DNA of 64,000 nt from Edaphobacter sp. (GCF_028283685.1 NZ_JAPWKF010000010.1:310001-374000); one strand, 5' to 3'; positions 26,115-35,287 are shown, counted from the first letter of the stretch. Made by a program: numbers and translations. The notes: generated by a model not told the origin, from the letters alone.

Positions 26115-26882
26115 ATGCTCGACCTTAGCAACAAAACAGCACTCGTTACAGGAGCGTCGCGTGGCATCGGCCGAGCGACGGCGCTTGCTCTTGCCGCAGC
26201 AGGAGCGCGCGTACTCGTCCACTATGCTCGTTCGGCCCACGAGGCCGAGGGAGTCGTCGCTGCGATCCGGGAGGGCGGCGGGAAGGCTGATGCACTGGCG
26301 GCTGATCTGTCGATCCCCGAAGGTGCCCCCGCACTGGCCGATCAGGTGAAAAACCTGGCCGGAGAAGGTCTGGACATTCTGGTGCTGAACGCCGGCGTCA
26401 GTAAAGCAGCAGCACTGGCGGCATATACCGCCGCAGACCTGGATACGTTGTTCGCCACGAATGTGCGTGGCCCCTTCCTGCTGGTGCAGCAGATCGTCCC
26501 GCTCATGAAGGAGGGGGCGAGCATCATTGCGGTGACCTCGGCCGTCGCACGTATGGTCGTCGGGAAGCCGGGCGTCGACAATCCTTCCGTCCTGGCCTAC
26601 GCCTCCACGAAAGGGGCGTTGGAGACGCTGACGAAGAACTGGGCCGCCATGCTGGGACCGCAGGGAATACGCGTCAACGCTGTCGCTCCAGGCATCATCG
26701 ATACCGATATGTCGAACTTCACCAAGACGGAGGCCGGACGCGAGACCGCTCTCGCGATGCAGGCACTCAAGCGAATCGGTAAGCCGGAAGATGTCGCAGA
26801 CGTGATTGCTTTCTTAGCCTCGGATGCCGCGCGCTGGATCACCGGCGCAAGCATTCCTGTCGATGGAGGCTCGCGGCTGTAA
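26115..26882 (+). CDS. Short-chain dehydrogenase/reductase, second copy
   Basis: The 255-aa protein shares the SDR layout of its neighbour (VTGASRGIGRATALAL, LVLNAGVSK, TSAVARM, YASTKGALE, ITGASIPVDGGSRL). The two differ enough that they are not a recent duplication. GAGGA seven bases before the ATG at 26115 supports this start over an upstream one at 26088. It is probably co-transcribed at least in part with the first SDR and so also under the LysR regulator. Confidence 0.93.
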   Translation: MLDLSNKTALVTGASRGIGRATALALAAAGARVLVHYARSAHEAEGVVAAIREGGGKADALAADLSIPEGAPALADQVKNLAGEGLDILVLNAGVSKAAALAAYTAADLDTLFATNVRGPFLLVQQIVPLMKEGASIIAVTSAVARMVVGKPGVDNPSVLAYASTKGALETLTKNWAAMLGPQGIRVNAVAPGIIDTDMSNFTKTEAGRETALAMQALKRIGKPEDVADVIAFLASDAARWITGASIPVDGGSRL

Positions 26883-26917
26883 GACACCTCCTGCTGCAAG
26901 CAGGAAGATCGCCGCGA

Positions 26918-27802
26918 CTACTTCACGTCCGCTGCCGCCAGCATCTGCTGGAACTGTCCCATCGTGCGCATGTCGATCGACTGCGCCACCAGCTTGCCCT
27001 CGCGGTTGAAGACGAAGCTCTGCGGAATGCCTTCGATGTGGAACGCCACGTTGGTCTTGCGCTCCGGGTCCAGCAGGATGGGATAGGTGAGGTTGTGCTG
27101 TACAACGTAGGCGTTCACCTTGGCCGCGTCCTCGTCGGAGATCGACAGCACCACGACGCTCTGGTCGGCGTACTTCCTGGCGATGGTGTCGAGGTCCGGC
27201 ATCTCCTTGCGGCAGGGTGGGCACCACGTCGCCCAGAAGTTCACCAGGACGACCTTGCCGCGCAGCGCCGAGAGCGTCCACTCCTTGCCCTGCAGATCCT
27301 TCAGCGTGAAGTCGGCCTTCTCGATGGATACCTCGTTGGCCGCCAGCGCAGCCACGGCCTTGATGTACTGCGGTGTTTCCAGCGTCGTCGTCACATGCTC
27401 GTAGCGCACCAGCTTGGCCAGGTCGATGTACGGAGGTGCGGGGTCGCCCTCCTTGGCGGCCGGCTGCGGCTGTTCGATCAGTGTCTGGGTCAGCGTGTCG
27501 GCCACCGTCTGCAGGGCCTGGTGGCCGAAGTCGCCCTCGGTGGAGAGGTGCGTCAGCCCGACGGCCAGGCGCAACTTGTTGGGTGCGATGGGCAGGGTGC
27601 GAATCTCCAGCGCCAGCGTCGTCGTCTTGGCGCCGCGCTCGGTGTCCGGCGTGTCGCGGAGGCTTTTGATGCCATCGACGATGACCTGCTCGGTGGGAGT
27701 ATAGACGGGCGCCTTGTCTGCGGGCTGCGCGAACAGCGACCCAGCAGCCAAAATCATTGCAATCAATAAGGTACGAGCGGGGAAGGGGCTCTGGGAGGTC
27801 AT
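26918..27802 (-). CDS. Exported TlpA/ResA-like thioredoxin-fold protein
   Basis: The 294-aa protein has a signal sequence (TLLIAMILAAGSLFA) and a helical N-terminal domain of about 130 residues without clear relatives. A thioredoxin fold follows, with FWATWCPPCRKEM (Cys194 and Cys197) and a cis-Pro loop GIPQSFVF. TlpA/ResA proteins reduce disulfides in apocytochrome c or oxidase copper sites, outside the cytoplasm. The N-terminal domain (AKTTTLALEIRTLPIAPNK and nearby) is of unknown role and larger than usual. The gene is transcribed in the same direction as the upstream GHKL protein, but the gap is 187 bp. Confidence 0.9.
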   Translation of the reverse strand: MTSQSPFPARTLLIAMILAAGSLFAQPADKAPVYTPTEQVIVDGIKSLRDTPDTERGAKTTTLALEIRTLPIAPNKLRLAVGLTHLSTEGDFGHQALQTVADTLTQTLIEQPQPAAKEGDPAPPYIDLAKLVRYEHVTTTLETPQYIKAVAALAANEVSIEKADFTLKDLQGKEWTLSALRGKVVLVNFWATWCPPCRKEMPDLDTIARKYADQSVVVLSISDEDAAKVNAYVVQHNLTYPILLDPERKTNVAFHIEGIPQSFVFNREGKLVAQSIDMRTMGQFQQMLAAADVK

Positions 27803-27989
27803 GGGAATCGGACTGTCGAATCTCGATCATATATGCGACTCGCGTCGCCGCCATCCCCCAAATGGGGACGGGTATCCGCGTCGTTCCCACGACTTGTTCA
27901 CTGTTCAACAAACGTTGTTTTTAGCGTGACCGGGCGACTATCTGACTATCTGTTGCTGTGACGATCACCAAAATCCACGTCGCCAGAGC

Positions 27990-28829
27990 CTATCCCCTGT
28001 CAAGATACTTGATCAGCACGACCTCGTTCCCGCTCTCGTTGTAGATCAGCTCATCGACGATGTTGCCCGCCAGCAGAACGCCATAGCCGCCGGGCCGGAT
28101 GCCTGCCTCCTCGCGGCGGCGAATGTGCTCCAGCGGGTCCTCCAGCGGGTTGGCGATGCCGCCCTCCGCCAGCTGCCCGCGGCGAAACCCCGGCCCGGGG
28201 TCACGGATATGGAAGACGAGGCTGCGCGCCGTCCGCACCGCCGTCATCTCCACGGTCTGGTCTGGGTTGAAGGCAGTGCCGTGCTCCATCGCATTCAGCA
28301 GAATCTCGCGCAGCGCGCGGATCATATCCTGCAGCTCGTCGGAGGGCAGGCGGGCGTTCAGTTCGCGGGCGAAGGTCAGCAGGCGGTCGGCGGTGAGCAT
28401 CTGGCAGTTGACCCGAACGGTGACCCAGCCCGCCCGTGCCGAGACCACGTAGATCTCGTCTCTCCAGTCGCTGGACGAGGCCGCGCTTTGCGCCAGGTCG
28501 GCGATCGCCTCCACGGAATACGGCTCGCTGAAGCAGGCAAAGACCCTGGCGCGCAACGCCGCGATGATCTCCTCGGGTGTCGAGCGCGGGGTCAGCACGA
28601 TGCACTTCACGCCCGGCCGGATCAGCCGCATCTCTTCCAGGAGAGCCAGATCGTCGTCTACGGGCGTCTCCGGGCAGGTGATGACCACGCCAAACGACCT
28701 CAGCCTCAGCCGCTGCAGTGCATCCGCATTGCCCGCGGCATACTCCATCGCCACACCAGCCGCGGTCAGCCGCTCGCCGATGGCACAGCTGACACTGTCA
28801 AAGGTCCCGATCACAAGAATCCGGCTCAT
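27990..28829 (-). CDS. Degenerate receiver domain fused to a GHKL (RsbW-like) ATPase domain
   Basis: Residues 1-115 have a CheY-like pattern but lack the key residues. The acidic pair is replaced (ILVIGTFDS), the phospho-acceptor region reads VVITCPETP and the usual Lys-Pro is SEP. Residues 150-279 form a histidine-kinase-type ATPase: N box REILLNAMEHG (174-184), G1 box DPGPGF (210-215) and G2 box RPGGYG (245-250). There is no His-phosphotransfer dimer domain, so it resembles anti-sigma serine kinases. The ATG at 28829 has AGGAG eight bases upstream. It may sense a ligand through the dead receiver. A PP2C phosphatase at 49858 could belong to the same pathway, but it is not linked. Confidence 0.85.
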   Translation of the reverse strand: MSRILVIGTFDSVSCAIGERLTAAGVAMEYAAGNADALQRLRLRSFGVVITCPETPVDDDLALLEEMRLIRPGVKCIVLTPRSTPEEIIAALRARVFACFSEPYSVEAIADLAQSAASSSDWRDEIYVVSARAGWVTVRVNCQMLTADRLLTFARELNARLPSDELQDMIRALREILLNAMEHGTAFNPDQTVEMTAVRTARSLVFHIRDPGPGFRRGQLAEGGIANPLEDPLEHIRRREEAGIRPGGYGVLLAGNIVDELIYNESGNEVVLIKYLDRG

Positions 28830-28975
28830 GCACAAGGCTCCTGAAAGAGATACCGGTAAAGAGTTGGGGACGAGTGGGCCGCCAGAGAATCATACACAGC
28901 GCCCTCCCCGGCCTCGTCCGTGGCCAGCCTGGGATATGGTGGAGAGACCGATTCTCCTCTGAAGGGTATTACGAC

Positions 28976-30121
28976 GTGGTGCGTGGTTTCGTTGCAGCAG
29001 TATTGACGATGTGTGTCCCGGCGATTGCCCTGGCCCAAGACAAAAGCGGGAGCAGCAAAGAGCAGGACAAGCAGGTCCGCATCAACCAGATTCAGGTGAT
29101 CGGCACGCACAACAGCTACAACATGGGCTTCGCTCCCAGCGAGGCGAAGTACGTCGCAGAGCACGACCCAAAGACCTTTCATGGGGTCGAATACCACCAC
29201 CAGACCCTGCCCCAGCAGCTGGACGGAGGCGTTCGCCAGCTGGAGCTCGACATCGTGCAGGACCCCGCCGGGGGACGCTTCGCGCATCCGAAGATCGTCG
29301 AACTGACGAAGGACGCCGGCCTGCCCGCCGACCCGGACTTCGACCCCAACCACGACTTCCTGAAGCCCGGCTTCAAGACCATCCACCTGGGCGACATCAA
29401 CCAGCGCTCCGCATGCACGCTTTTCACGCAGTGTCTGCGCGACATCCGCAACTGGTCGAAGGCCCACCCTCGCCACGTACCGATCTTCATCCTGATCGAA
29501 GACAAGCAGGGAAAGATCAGCACGCTGCCGGACGCCGTCACCGCCGAGCCCTGGACCGCAGCCACATGGGACGCGATGGACGCCGAGATCCGCTCCGTCT
29601 TCAAACCCGGCGAGATCATCACGCCGGACGATGTGCGCGGCAGGGATGCCACGCTCGAAGCGGCCGTGCTCGCAGGCAAATGGCCGACGCTGAAGCAGGC
29701 ACGCGGCAAGGTGGTCTTCCTGCTCTACAACCGCAAGTCGGCCCCGGCCTATCTTGCAGGCCACGCGATGATGAAGGGCCGCCTGCTCTTCGTGAACGGC
29801 CGCCCCGGCGAGCCGGAGGCAGGCTTCGTCGAACAGGACAAGGGCACCGCAGCCGAGATCGCCGCACTGGTGAAGAAGGGCTACCTCGTCCGCACCCGCG
29901 CCGACTACAACACCGACCAGGGCCGCACCAACGACACCACCCGCAAGGACGAGACGCTGAAGAGCGGAGCACAGATGGTCAGCACCGACTTCCCCGCCAG
30001 CGAACCCGCACCGTGGACCGGCTACACCGTGGCGCTTCCCGGTGGGTTAGCAGCGCGGTGCAATCCGGTGAATGCTCCGGCTGGGTGCAGCGACAAGTTG
30101 ATCGAGGCCAAGGGCAAGTGA
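28976..30121 (+). CDS. Exported PI-PLC-like phosphodiesterase (Ca2+-dependent type)
   Basis: The 381-aa protein begins at a GTG (28976) with GAAGGG nine bases upstream. It has a short signal peptide (FVAAVLTMCVPAIALAQ). The body starts INQIQVIGTHNSYN, the phosphatidylinositol-specific phospholipase C X-box motif whose His is catalytic. It continues with QLELDIVQDP and FILIEDKQGKIS, and ends with a Cys-containing tail ARCNPVNAPAGCSDK. The family cleaves phosphatidylinositol or similar lipids outside the cell. It is divergent from the receiver-ATPase gene and convergent with rnpB. Confidence 0.88.
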   Translation: MVRGFVAAVLTMCVPAIALAQDKSGSSKEQDKQVRINQIQVIGTHNSYNMGFAPSEAKYVAEHDPKTFHGVEYHHQTLPQQLDGGVRQLELDIVQDPAGGRFAHPKIVELTKDAGLPADPDFDPNHDFLKPGFKTIHLGDINQRSACTLFTQCLRDIRNWSKAHPRHVPIFILIEDKQGKISTLPDAVTAEPWTAATWDAMDAEIRSVFKPGEIITPDDVRGRDATLEAAVLAGKWPTLKQARGKVVFLLYNRKSAPAYLAGHAMMKGRLLFVNGRPGEPEAGFVEQDKGTAAEIAALVKKGYLVRTRADYNTDQGRTNDTTRKDETLKSGAQMVSTDFPASEPAPWTGYTVALPGGLAARCNPVNAPAGCSDKLIEAKGK

Positions 30122-30212
30122 GCTTCGGGCGACTCTCTACAAATCTGGACGAAGCAAAAACACCCAAGGCTTCCTGAAACGAGAGGCGACTGACGTAGCT
30201 CTCAATCGTTGA

Positions 30213-30246
30213 TGGCCCCGGGACCGTTTTGCGGTCCGCGGGGCCA
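30213..30246. terminator. Hairpin between the PLC gene and rnpB
   Basis: TGGCCCCG-GGACCG pairs with CGGTCC-G-CGGGGCCA, giving a 14-bp stem with one bulged G and a TTTTG loop. It lies between two convergent transcription units and could end both. Neither side has a long T run. Confidence 0.6.
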
Positions 30247-30253
30247 TTCGGTG

Positions 30254-30693
30254 TTAGCAGACGGCCCGTAAGCCGAATTCTGTTCTAGACGATCATTCCT
30301 CTACGCGACGTATTACTACGGCGCTTTAGCAACCTACCCGCGGGTTTCGGCTCCTCTTGCGAGGTCTCTCCGCCTTGGCGCACCGGGCCGATACGCCATC
30401 GCCGCCTGAAGAGAAGCGGCGATATCCCTGCCTATTTGGTCTTGCTCCGTGTGGGGTTTACCATGCCGCCACCATTACTGGTTGCGCGGTGCGCTCTTAC
30501 CGCACCTTTTCACCCTTACCCCCGCTCGCTTGCGCTTGCGAAGGCGGTATATTCTCTGTTGCACTGGCCGTCCGAATGGCTTGAACCATCCGTCCCGGAC
30601 GTTATCCGGCACACTGCCCTGCGGAGTTCGGACTTTCCTCCCCCGGAACCCGCTTGCGCGAGGCCCGGCAGCGATCATCCAGCCGCCTGCTGT
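30254..30693 (-). ncRNA. rnpB: RNase P RNA (class A)
   Basis: On the minus strand the sequence carries GAGGAAAGTCCGAACTCC (30623-30640) and the 3' ACAGAATTCGGCTTAC block (30268-30283), the two universal halves of the catalytic core (P4). The P1 stem is formed by AGCAGGCGGC (30682-30691) and GCCGTCTGCT (30256-30265). The size, about 440 nt, is usual for bacterial type A. It cleaves 5' leaders from pre-tRNAs together with RnpA. The exact ends are estimated from P1. ORFs overlapping this region are spurious. Confidence 0.95.
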
Positions 30694-30848
30694 CTTCATT
30701 CTACCGCGAGGCGATGCCGCATTGCGCCTTCAAAATTCTGCCGGTCGGCGTTACTGTGGAGAGGTTTTTCCGAGCGAACCTACTGGGAAATATTGCATCG
30801 GCCGCGATAACTATACATCCATATAATAATCACCCAAGGAGATCGCCA

Positions 30849-32291
30849 ATGGCCGCAACCATGAACGCCCTCACCGCCGAACGAAGAGCGATGCTGATCG
30901 AAGGGCCCATCGGCCGCGCGCTGTTCAAACTGGCGCTGCCGATCACCCTGGGACAGATCCTGCAGACCGGCTACCAGCTGACCGATGCCTTCTGGGTGGG
31001 CCGTCTTGGAGCCTCCGCCGTGGCCGCCGTGGCGGTCAGCTTTCCGGTCACCTTTCTCATCATCGCCCTGGGATCGGGCCTGGCCATCGCCGGAGCCACG
31101 CTGTCGGCGCAGTACATGGGCGCGGGCAATCAGAAGATGGTGGACCACGTTGCCGGGCAGACCATGCTGATGGTCGCCGTCACCTCGACAGTGCTGGGCG
31201 GCGCGGGTTTTGCCGTTGCGCCGTTCCTGCTGCACAAGATGGCGGTCGCACCCGACGTCTATCACGACGCGCTCGGCTTTCTGCGCGTCTCCTTCGTGTC
31301 GATCGTCTTCGTCTTCGGCTATGCCATGTTCCAGGCGCTGATGCGCGGCGTGGGCGAGACGCGCATTCCGCTGCTGATCGTACTGGGCACGGTGCTGATG
31401 AACTTCGCCCTCGACCCGCTGTTCATCTTCGGATGGGGACCGATTGCAGGGCATGGCGTAATGGGCGCTGCGATGGCGACCGCCATCACGCAGGGGCTCG
31501 CCGTCGTTATCGGTATCGTCATCTTCGCTCGCGGCAAGCATGGTATTCACCTGCACTGGAACGAGCTGCGGCCCGACCCAACCTATATCCGCCGCGCCTT
31601 TGCGCTGGGGCTTCCGGGTTCGGTGGAGCTGTCGACGCGCGGCCTGAGCATGGTGGTGCTGTCATTCTTCGCCGCCGGCTTCGGCACGCTGACCACGGCG
31701 GCCTACGGCGTCGGCTCCAGCATCCTGCAGGTGGTCATCATTCCGGCGATGGGCATCTCCATCGCGGTCTCGACGCTGGTGGGTCAGAACATCGGCGCGG
31801 GTAAGACGGAACGCGCCTCGCGCGTCGCCGTGCTGGGAGCGGTGGCGAGCTTTTTGGGACTCACCGTGGTCGGCGTGCTGGCCTGGGTCTTCGCGCCGCA
31901 CATCGTCGGCTTCTTTGTGCCGCACGACGCCGAGGTGATCGCCCAGAGTGCGCACTTTGTCCGCATCATCTCGCTGGCCTGGGGGCTGATCGGCGTGCAG
32001 TTCTGCTTCATCGCCGTCTTCCGCGCCTGCGGCAACACCGTCATGGCGATGACGATCGCGCTGGTCTCGCAGTGGCTGGTGCAGTTTCCCACGCTCTACA
32101 TCCTGTCGAAGCACACGTCGCTGCACGCTGACGGCATGTGGTGGTCGTTCCCGGTCAGCAACATCGCGGGCGCGCTGATCTCCGGCATCTGCTTTGCCGC
32201 TGGAGGCTGGAAGAAGAAGCGCCTCACCGACGAAGAAGAGCTGAAGGTCGCCATCACCGACGAGGAGATCGTGGAGGAGGGGCTGCGATGA
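30849..32291 (+). CDS. MATE-family multidrug/cation efflux transporter
   Basis: The 480-aa protein has 12 membrane helices. It begins with LFKLALPITLGQILQTGYQLTDAFWVGRLG (marked here as ALPITLGQIL and DAFWVGRLG), the MATE signature, and has the second half repeat at LGLPGSVELSTRGLSMVV and VSTLVGQNIGAG. It should export cationic drugs in exchange for Na+ or H+. AAGGAG lies six bases before the ATG. The stop overlaps the start of the TetR gene (ATGA), making a clear autoregulated pair. The intrinsic region upstream (30694-30848) also serves rnpB on the other strand. Confidence 0.94.
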   Translation: MAATMNALTAERRAMLIEGPIGRALFKLALPITLGQILQTGYQLTDAFWVGRLGASAVAAVAVSFPVTFLIIALGSGLAIAGATLSAQYMGAGNQKMVDHVAGQTMLMVAVTSTVLGGAGFAVAPFLLHKMAVAPDVYHDALGFLRVSFVSIVFVFGYAMFQALMRGVGETRIPLLIVLGTVLMNFALDPLFIFGWGPIAGHGVMGAAMATAITQGLAVVIGIVIFARGKHGIHLHWNELRPDPTYIRRAFALGLPGSVELSTRGLSMVVLSFFAAGFGTLTTAAYGVGSSILQVVIIPAMGISIAVSTLVGQNIGAGKTERASRVAVLGAVASFLGLTVVGVLAWVFAPHIVGFFVPHDAEVIAQSAHFVRIISLAWGLIGVQFCFIAVFRACGNTVMAMTIALVSQWLVQFPTLYILSKHTSLHADGMWWSFPVSNIAGALISGICFAAGGWKKKRLTDEEELKVAITDEEIVEEGLR

Positions 32292-32932
32292 GCCGCCCCT
32301 CACGCAATCAGGACCAGCTGCTGATCGAGACCGCCAAGCGGCTGTACCCCGAGGTCGGTGCGAGCGGCATGAGCCTGAAGCGCATCGCGGACGAGGCCGG
32401 GGTCAACCTCGGCATGTTCAGCTACTACTTCGGCTCGAAGTCGAACTTCATCCGCAAGGTGCTGGAGGCGCTGGCCGAGGAGTCCCGCGTCGACAACGCG
32501 ATTCCACTGCCGGCCTCGGCTCCCTCCATTGAGCGGCTGCGCTGCTTTCTGCTCACGATGAGTCACTCCTACCGCGACCACCGCCGCCTGGCGCTGGCCA
32601 TGTACCGCGACTTCCTCAACCAGGACCCCGACGTCACCGAACATCTGTTAGACAGGGTCCTGCTGCAGACGACCGAATTGACGCCTCTGATCGAGGAGTG
32701 CCAGCGCGACGGCTACGTCGACGACACGCTGGCCGTGCAGCAGATCATCGGCTTCTGCATGGGCACGGTGAAGACGCCCATCGTCGTCGCCGCCTCGCAG
32801 GAGCGCGAGCCCGACCAGGGACCGCAGCTGCTGCAGGAGGGTGTCACAAGAATGCTCACCGACGAGTCCATTGCGCAGCGTGTCGAGCTGGCGCTGCGGG
32901 CCATCGCGAAGCCCGGTCCCGCGCGGCGATAG
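32288..32932 (+). CDS. TetR-family transcriptional regulator
   Basis: The 214-aa protein has an N-terminal TetR HTH: LIETAKRLYPEVGASGMSLKRIA, then the recognition part LGMFSYYFGSKSNFIRKVLEAL (shown in pieces). A helical ligand-binding domain follows. It starts four bases inside the end of the MATE gene, so the two are translationally coupled. It probably represses the MATE operon and responds to an exported substrate. No operator was resolved between rnpB and the MATE gene. Confidence 0.93.
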   Translation: MSRPSRNQDQLLIETAKRLYPEVGASGMSLKRIADEAGVNLGMFSYYFGSKSNFIRKVLEALAEESRVDNAIPLPASAPSIERLRCFLLTMSHSYRDHRRLALAMYRDFLNQDPDVTEHLLDRVLLQTTELTPLIEECQRDGYVDDTLAVQQIIGFCMGTVKTPIVVAASQEREPDQGPQLLQEGVTRMLTDESIAQRVELALRAIAKPGPARR

Positions 32933-33006
32933 GGCACCAGGCCCCAACAGACAGCTTTTGTTTGCCATTCCCTTCTTGTTTGCCATCCCCGCAGCACATC
33001 CAGACA

Positions 33007-33045
33007 GAAAAAGCCCCAGGCCAAACGGCCCGGGGCTCTTCTTAA
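33007..33045 (-). terminator. Terminator of the di-haem cytochrome gene
   Basis: On the minus strand AGCCCCGGGCC-GTTT-GGCCTGGGGCT forms a hairpin with one mismatch, followed by TTTTTCTG. It lies just past the stop codon at 33059. The plus strand has a CTCTTCTT stretch after the stem, so it may also serve the TetR gene. Confidence 0.75.
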
Positions 33046-33058
33046 CGTCACGATTCGC

Positions 33059-34204
33059 TTACGGCTTGGTCTTCAGGAACGCGAGCAGGTCCGTGATATC
33101 GTCGTCGGTCAGGTTGGGATGCGGAGGCATCGGCGGCTTGCCCTCGGGAATGCCTTCCTTGGCCACGGTGCGGACGCGCTTCTCGCCCACGCGATCCACC
33201 ACGCCGACCAGCGACGGGAAGACCGGCGGCATGCCCGCGCGGTTCGGCTGATGGCACATCGAGCAGTTGGCCGAGTACAGCGCCTTGCCGTGCTCTGCGT
33301 TGCCCGCGCCGCCTGCTGCCTTGGCCGGAGCCGGTGCAGCATCCTGATGACCGGAAGGAGCACCAGGAGCAGCCGGGGTCTTCAACGCGGCCATCTGCGT
33401 CGCCTTACCGGCGGCTGAACCGCCGACGACCGGGGCCTTGGCTCCGGCAGAGGCTGCAGCCAGCGGCGAGACCGTCGTTGGCGTCGTCACCGGAGCAGGC
33501 GTCGTGGTGGCGGATGGGGTCGCCATCGCGGGCACCACGTAGTTGGCGTGCGGCTTCTCCAGCCAGGCGGCGAGGAAGTTCTTCGAGAAGCCTGCGTTCT
33601 CTTCCACCGCCGCAATCGGCATCACGTGCGCGCCCGAGGGCACATCGGACTGGGTGGCATTCTGGCTCAGCTGCAGCACGCGGATGTAGGCCGCGATCGC
33701 CCAGCGATCGACCGGGGTGATCTGCGCGGCATAGTCCGGCATCGCGCCGTAGCCGTTGCTCATGACATTAAAGAAGTGGCCCAGCGGGGCGCTGCGCAGG
33801 CGGTAGCTGTGGAAGCTGGTCGCCGCATAGTAGCCGCGCTCCACCACCATGCCCTTGCCGTTGCCCACACGCGAGTGGCAGGGCGTGCAATAGACGTTGT
33901 AGCGCTCCTGGCCGCGCTCGAGCACGGCAGGCGTGACCTTATAAGGCATTCCGTCGCCCTCAGCGCCGCCCTCGACCAGACCGGTCGTGAAGTAGCTGGG
34001 AGACTCTGCCTGCGAACGCGCCACGGTATTGACGACCTGCGGCCGCACCGAGCGACCGTCGGCGAACATCGTGGTGCCGCGCTGCGGGAAGAACTTCGGT
34101 TGGTCATGCATGTCCTGGCGACAGCCGGCCAGCGGCGCAAGCGCCAGGACCATAGCTGCAAACGGTACTGCTTTCCCGTACTGGAGACGAACGCTCCGAG
34201 TCAT
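33059..34204 (-). CDS. ActE-like cytochrome c lipoprotein fused to a second cytochrome c domain
   Basis: The 381-aa protein has a lipobox ending at Cys28 (LAPLAGC), then MHDQPKFFPQR and MFADGRSVRPQV, the signature of the mono-haem ActE subunit of alternative complex III. The first haem motif is CTPCH (106-110), with a Met ligand likely in GYGAMPDY. After an 80-residue Ala/Pro/Thr linker comes a second class I cytochrome c with CSMCH (314-318) and PPMPPHP. Both domains face the periplasm. ActE normally belongs to a six- or seven-gene operon; here it stands alone, so it may pass electrons from the complex to an oxidase or work with unlinked subunits. Confidence 0.88.
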   Translation of the reverse strand: MTRSVRLQYGKAVPFAAMVLALAPLAGCRQDMHDQPKFFPQRGTTMFADGRSVRPQVVNTVARSQAESPSYFTTGLVEGGAEGDGMPYKVTPAVLERGQERYNVYCTPCHSRVGNGKGMVVERGYYAATSFHSYRLRSAPLGHFFNVMSNGYGAMPDYAAQITPVDRWAIAAYIRVLQLSQNATQSDVPSGAHVMPIAAVEENAGFSKNFLAAWLEKPHANYVVPAMATPSATTTPAPVTTPTTVSPLAAASAGAKAPVVGGSAAGKATQMAALKTPAAPGAPSGHQDAAPAPAKAAGGAGNAEHGKALYSANCSMCHQPNRAGMPPVFPSLVGVVDRVGEKRVRTVAKEGIPEGKPPMPPHPNLTDDDITDLLAFLKTKP

Positions 34205-34513
34205 AAATCCGATTTTCCTGTGCTGGCGTTATGGGAAGGTTTCTTCTCTTCCCTGCACCGAAGGCTACACAGGCACGTGCAGGTTTTGCAACCGCTTACC
34301 CCGGCGAAGTTGCGCAGCAGGAGCGTTTGAGCCTGCGCAACCATCGCCCGACGCCCTTATCTTCGAGACCGTTACGAAGCTCCCGGCCCGAAAGAAGGGC
34401 ACTCTCCGGAAAATCCGGGGGAGATGGCGACCGTCTCCGGCAGCCGTCTACACTACTGGTGTCGGCCAGAATCGAGCCGGATAGGCTTTGAGCCGGCTCC
34501 GCGGAACCCAGTC
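34205..34513. other. Intergenic region without a clear gene
   Basis: This gap lies between the divergent cytochrome gene and a membrane-anchored hypothetical gene. It holds a few short dyads (for example CTCCGGA-AAA-TCCGGGGGAG near 34402-34421) and presumably both promoters. Short ORFs in this stretch show no recognisable protein. Confidence 0.4.
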
Positions 34514-35287
34514 ATGGACCATCCAGTCGAGGACCATCCCGTGATGGAGCAGCCCCTTTCCAGCCAGATGCCTCCGCTCGCCGCCCCCAGCTTCTATCTC
34601 AGCGGCCGCCAGCCGCTTCGCCCCGCGGCCATCCTGCTTGCGATCGTGGCTGCCGTCGCTGCACTCTCCTCGGTCCTCTATGCCCTGGGTCATAACGGAC
34701 ATATGCCTTTTACCCCCGACAAGCCCGGCTCTACCCGCTCCGCCGATGCGGCCAACAAGACCTCTCCCGATGACGACAAGGACGATCCCAACCAGGTCGA
34801 CACCATCTATCTCGGCGATCCCGCCGACGCGCCCGTCCCCGCCCGCAAGGGGGACCACGTCAGCCCGGTCCACGCCACCATCCTCGTGCGCCTGCCCCGC
34901 TTCGGCGACCAGGTGGGCCTGATCCCCAATACCCCCGCCGGTCAGCTGCTCTACAACTGGCTCGCCGCCTTCAACAAGTCCAGCTACCCCGCGCTGGGCG
35001 ACGCTCTGCCCAACGTCGCGCTCGCCTCTGCGGCGGCGGCACAGATTGAGCTTCGGCAGCAGACCGGCGGCTTCAACCTGCTCTCGGCCAAAGAGATCCA
35101 GCCCGGCGTCCTCGTCTTCCGGCTCCGCGACCAGACCCCGGAGGCGAACGAGGTCCTCGGCACCCTGCAGGTGCGGCCTGACTCCAGCCCCGCTGCCATC
35201 GCGAGCTTCAGCCTGCGTGCCGTTCCCCGGCCCCACCACGCCGCCGCCGCCGAAACCGTTCCGCTCCCGGCCGCCTCACCGCGATAA
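34514..35287 (+). CDS. Hypothetical membrane-anchored protein
   Basis: The 257-aa protein has one transmembrane helix (about 38-58, AILLAIVAAVAALSSVLYAL), then a disordered Asp/Lys-rich stretch (SPDDDKDDPNQ). A folded external domain containing QLLYNWLAAFNKSSYPALGDALPN (marked here as LLYNWLAAFN) and VLVFRLRDQTPEANEVLGTL follows. The segment LYNWLAAFN plus a following hydrophobic strand resembles the NTF2-like accessory module found ahead of some acidobacterial hydrolases, but no enzyme follows. The start could also be 34544, which has GAGGA ten bases upstream. Confidence 0.6.
   Translation: MDHPVEDHPVMEQPLSSQMPPLAAPSFYLSGRQPLRPAAILLAIVAAVAALSSVLYALGHNGHMPFTPDKPGSTRSADAANKTSPDDDKDDPNQVDTIYLGDPADAPVPARKGDHVSPVHATILVRLPRFGDQVGLIPNTPAGQLLYNWLAAFNKSSYPALGDALPNVALASAAAAQIELRQQTGGFNLLSAKEIQPGVLVFRLRDQTPEANEVLGTLQVRPDSSPAAIASFSLRAVPRPHHAAAAETVPLPAASPR

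Noticed and set aside
27925..27960. A short direct repeat (ACTATCTG twice) and nearby AACAA/TTGTT dyad upstream of the TlpA-like gene
   Set aside because: Only two units and too short to be a CRISPR or iteron array; possibly part of a promoter but nothing specific can be said.
30357..30826. Several overlapping ORFs of 75-125 codons
   Set aside because: They lie on the RNase P RNA gene and have no protein-like composition.
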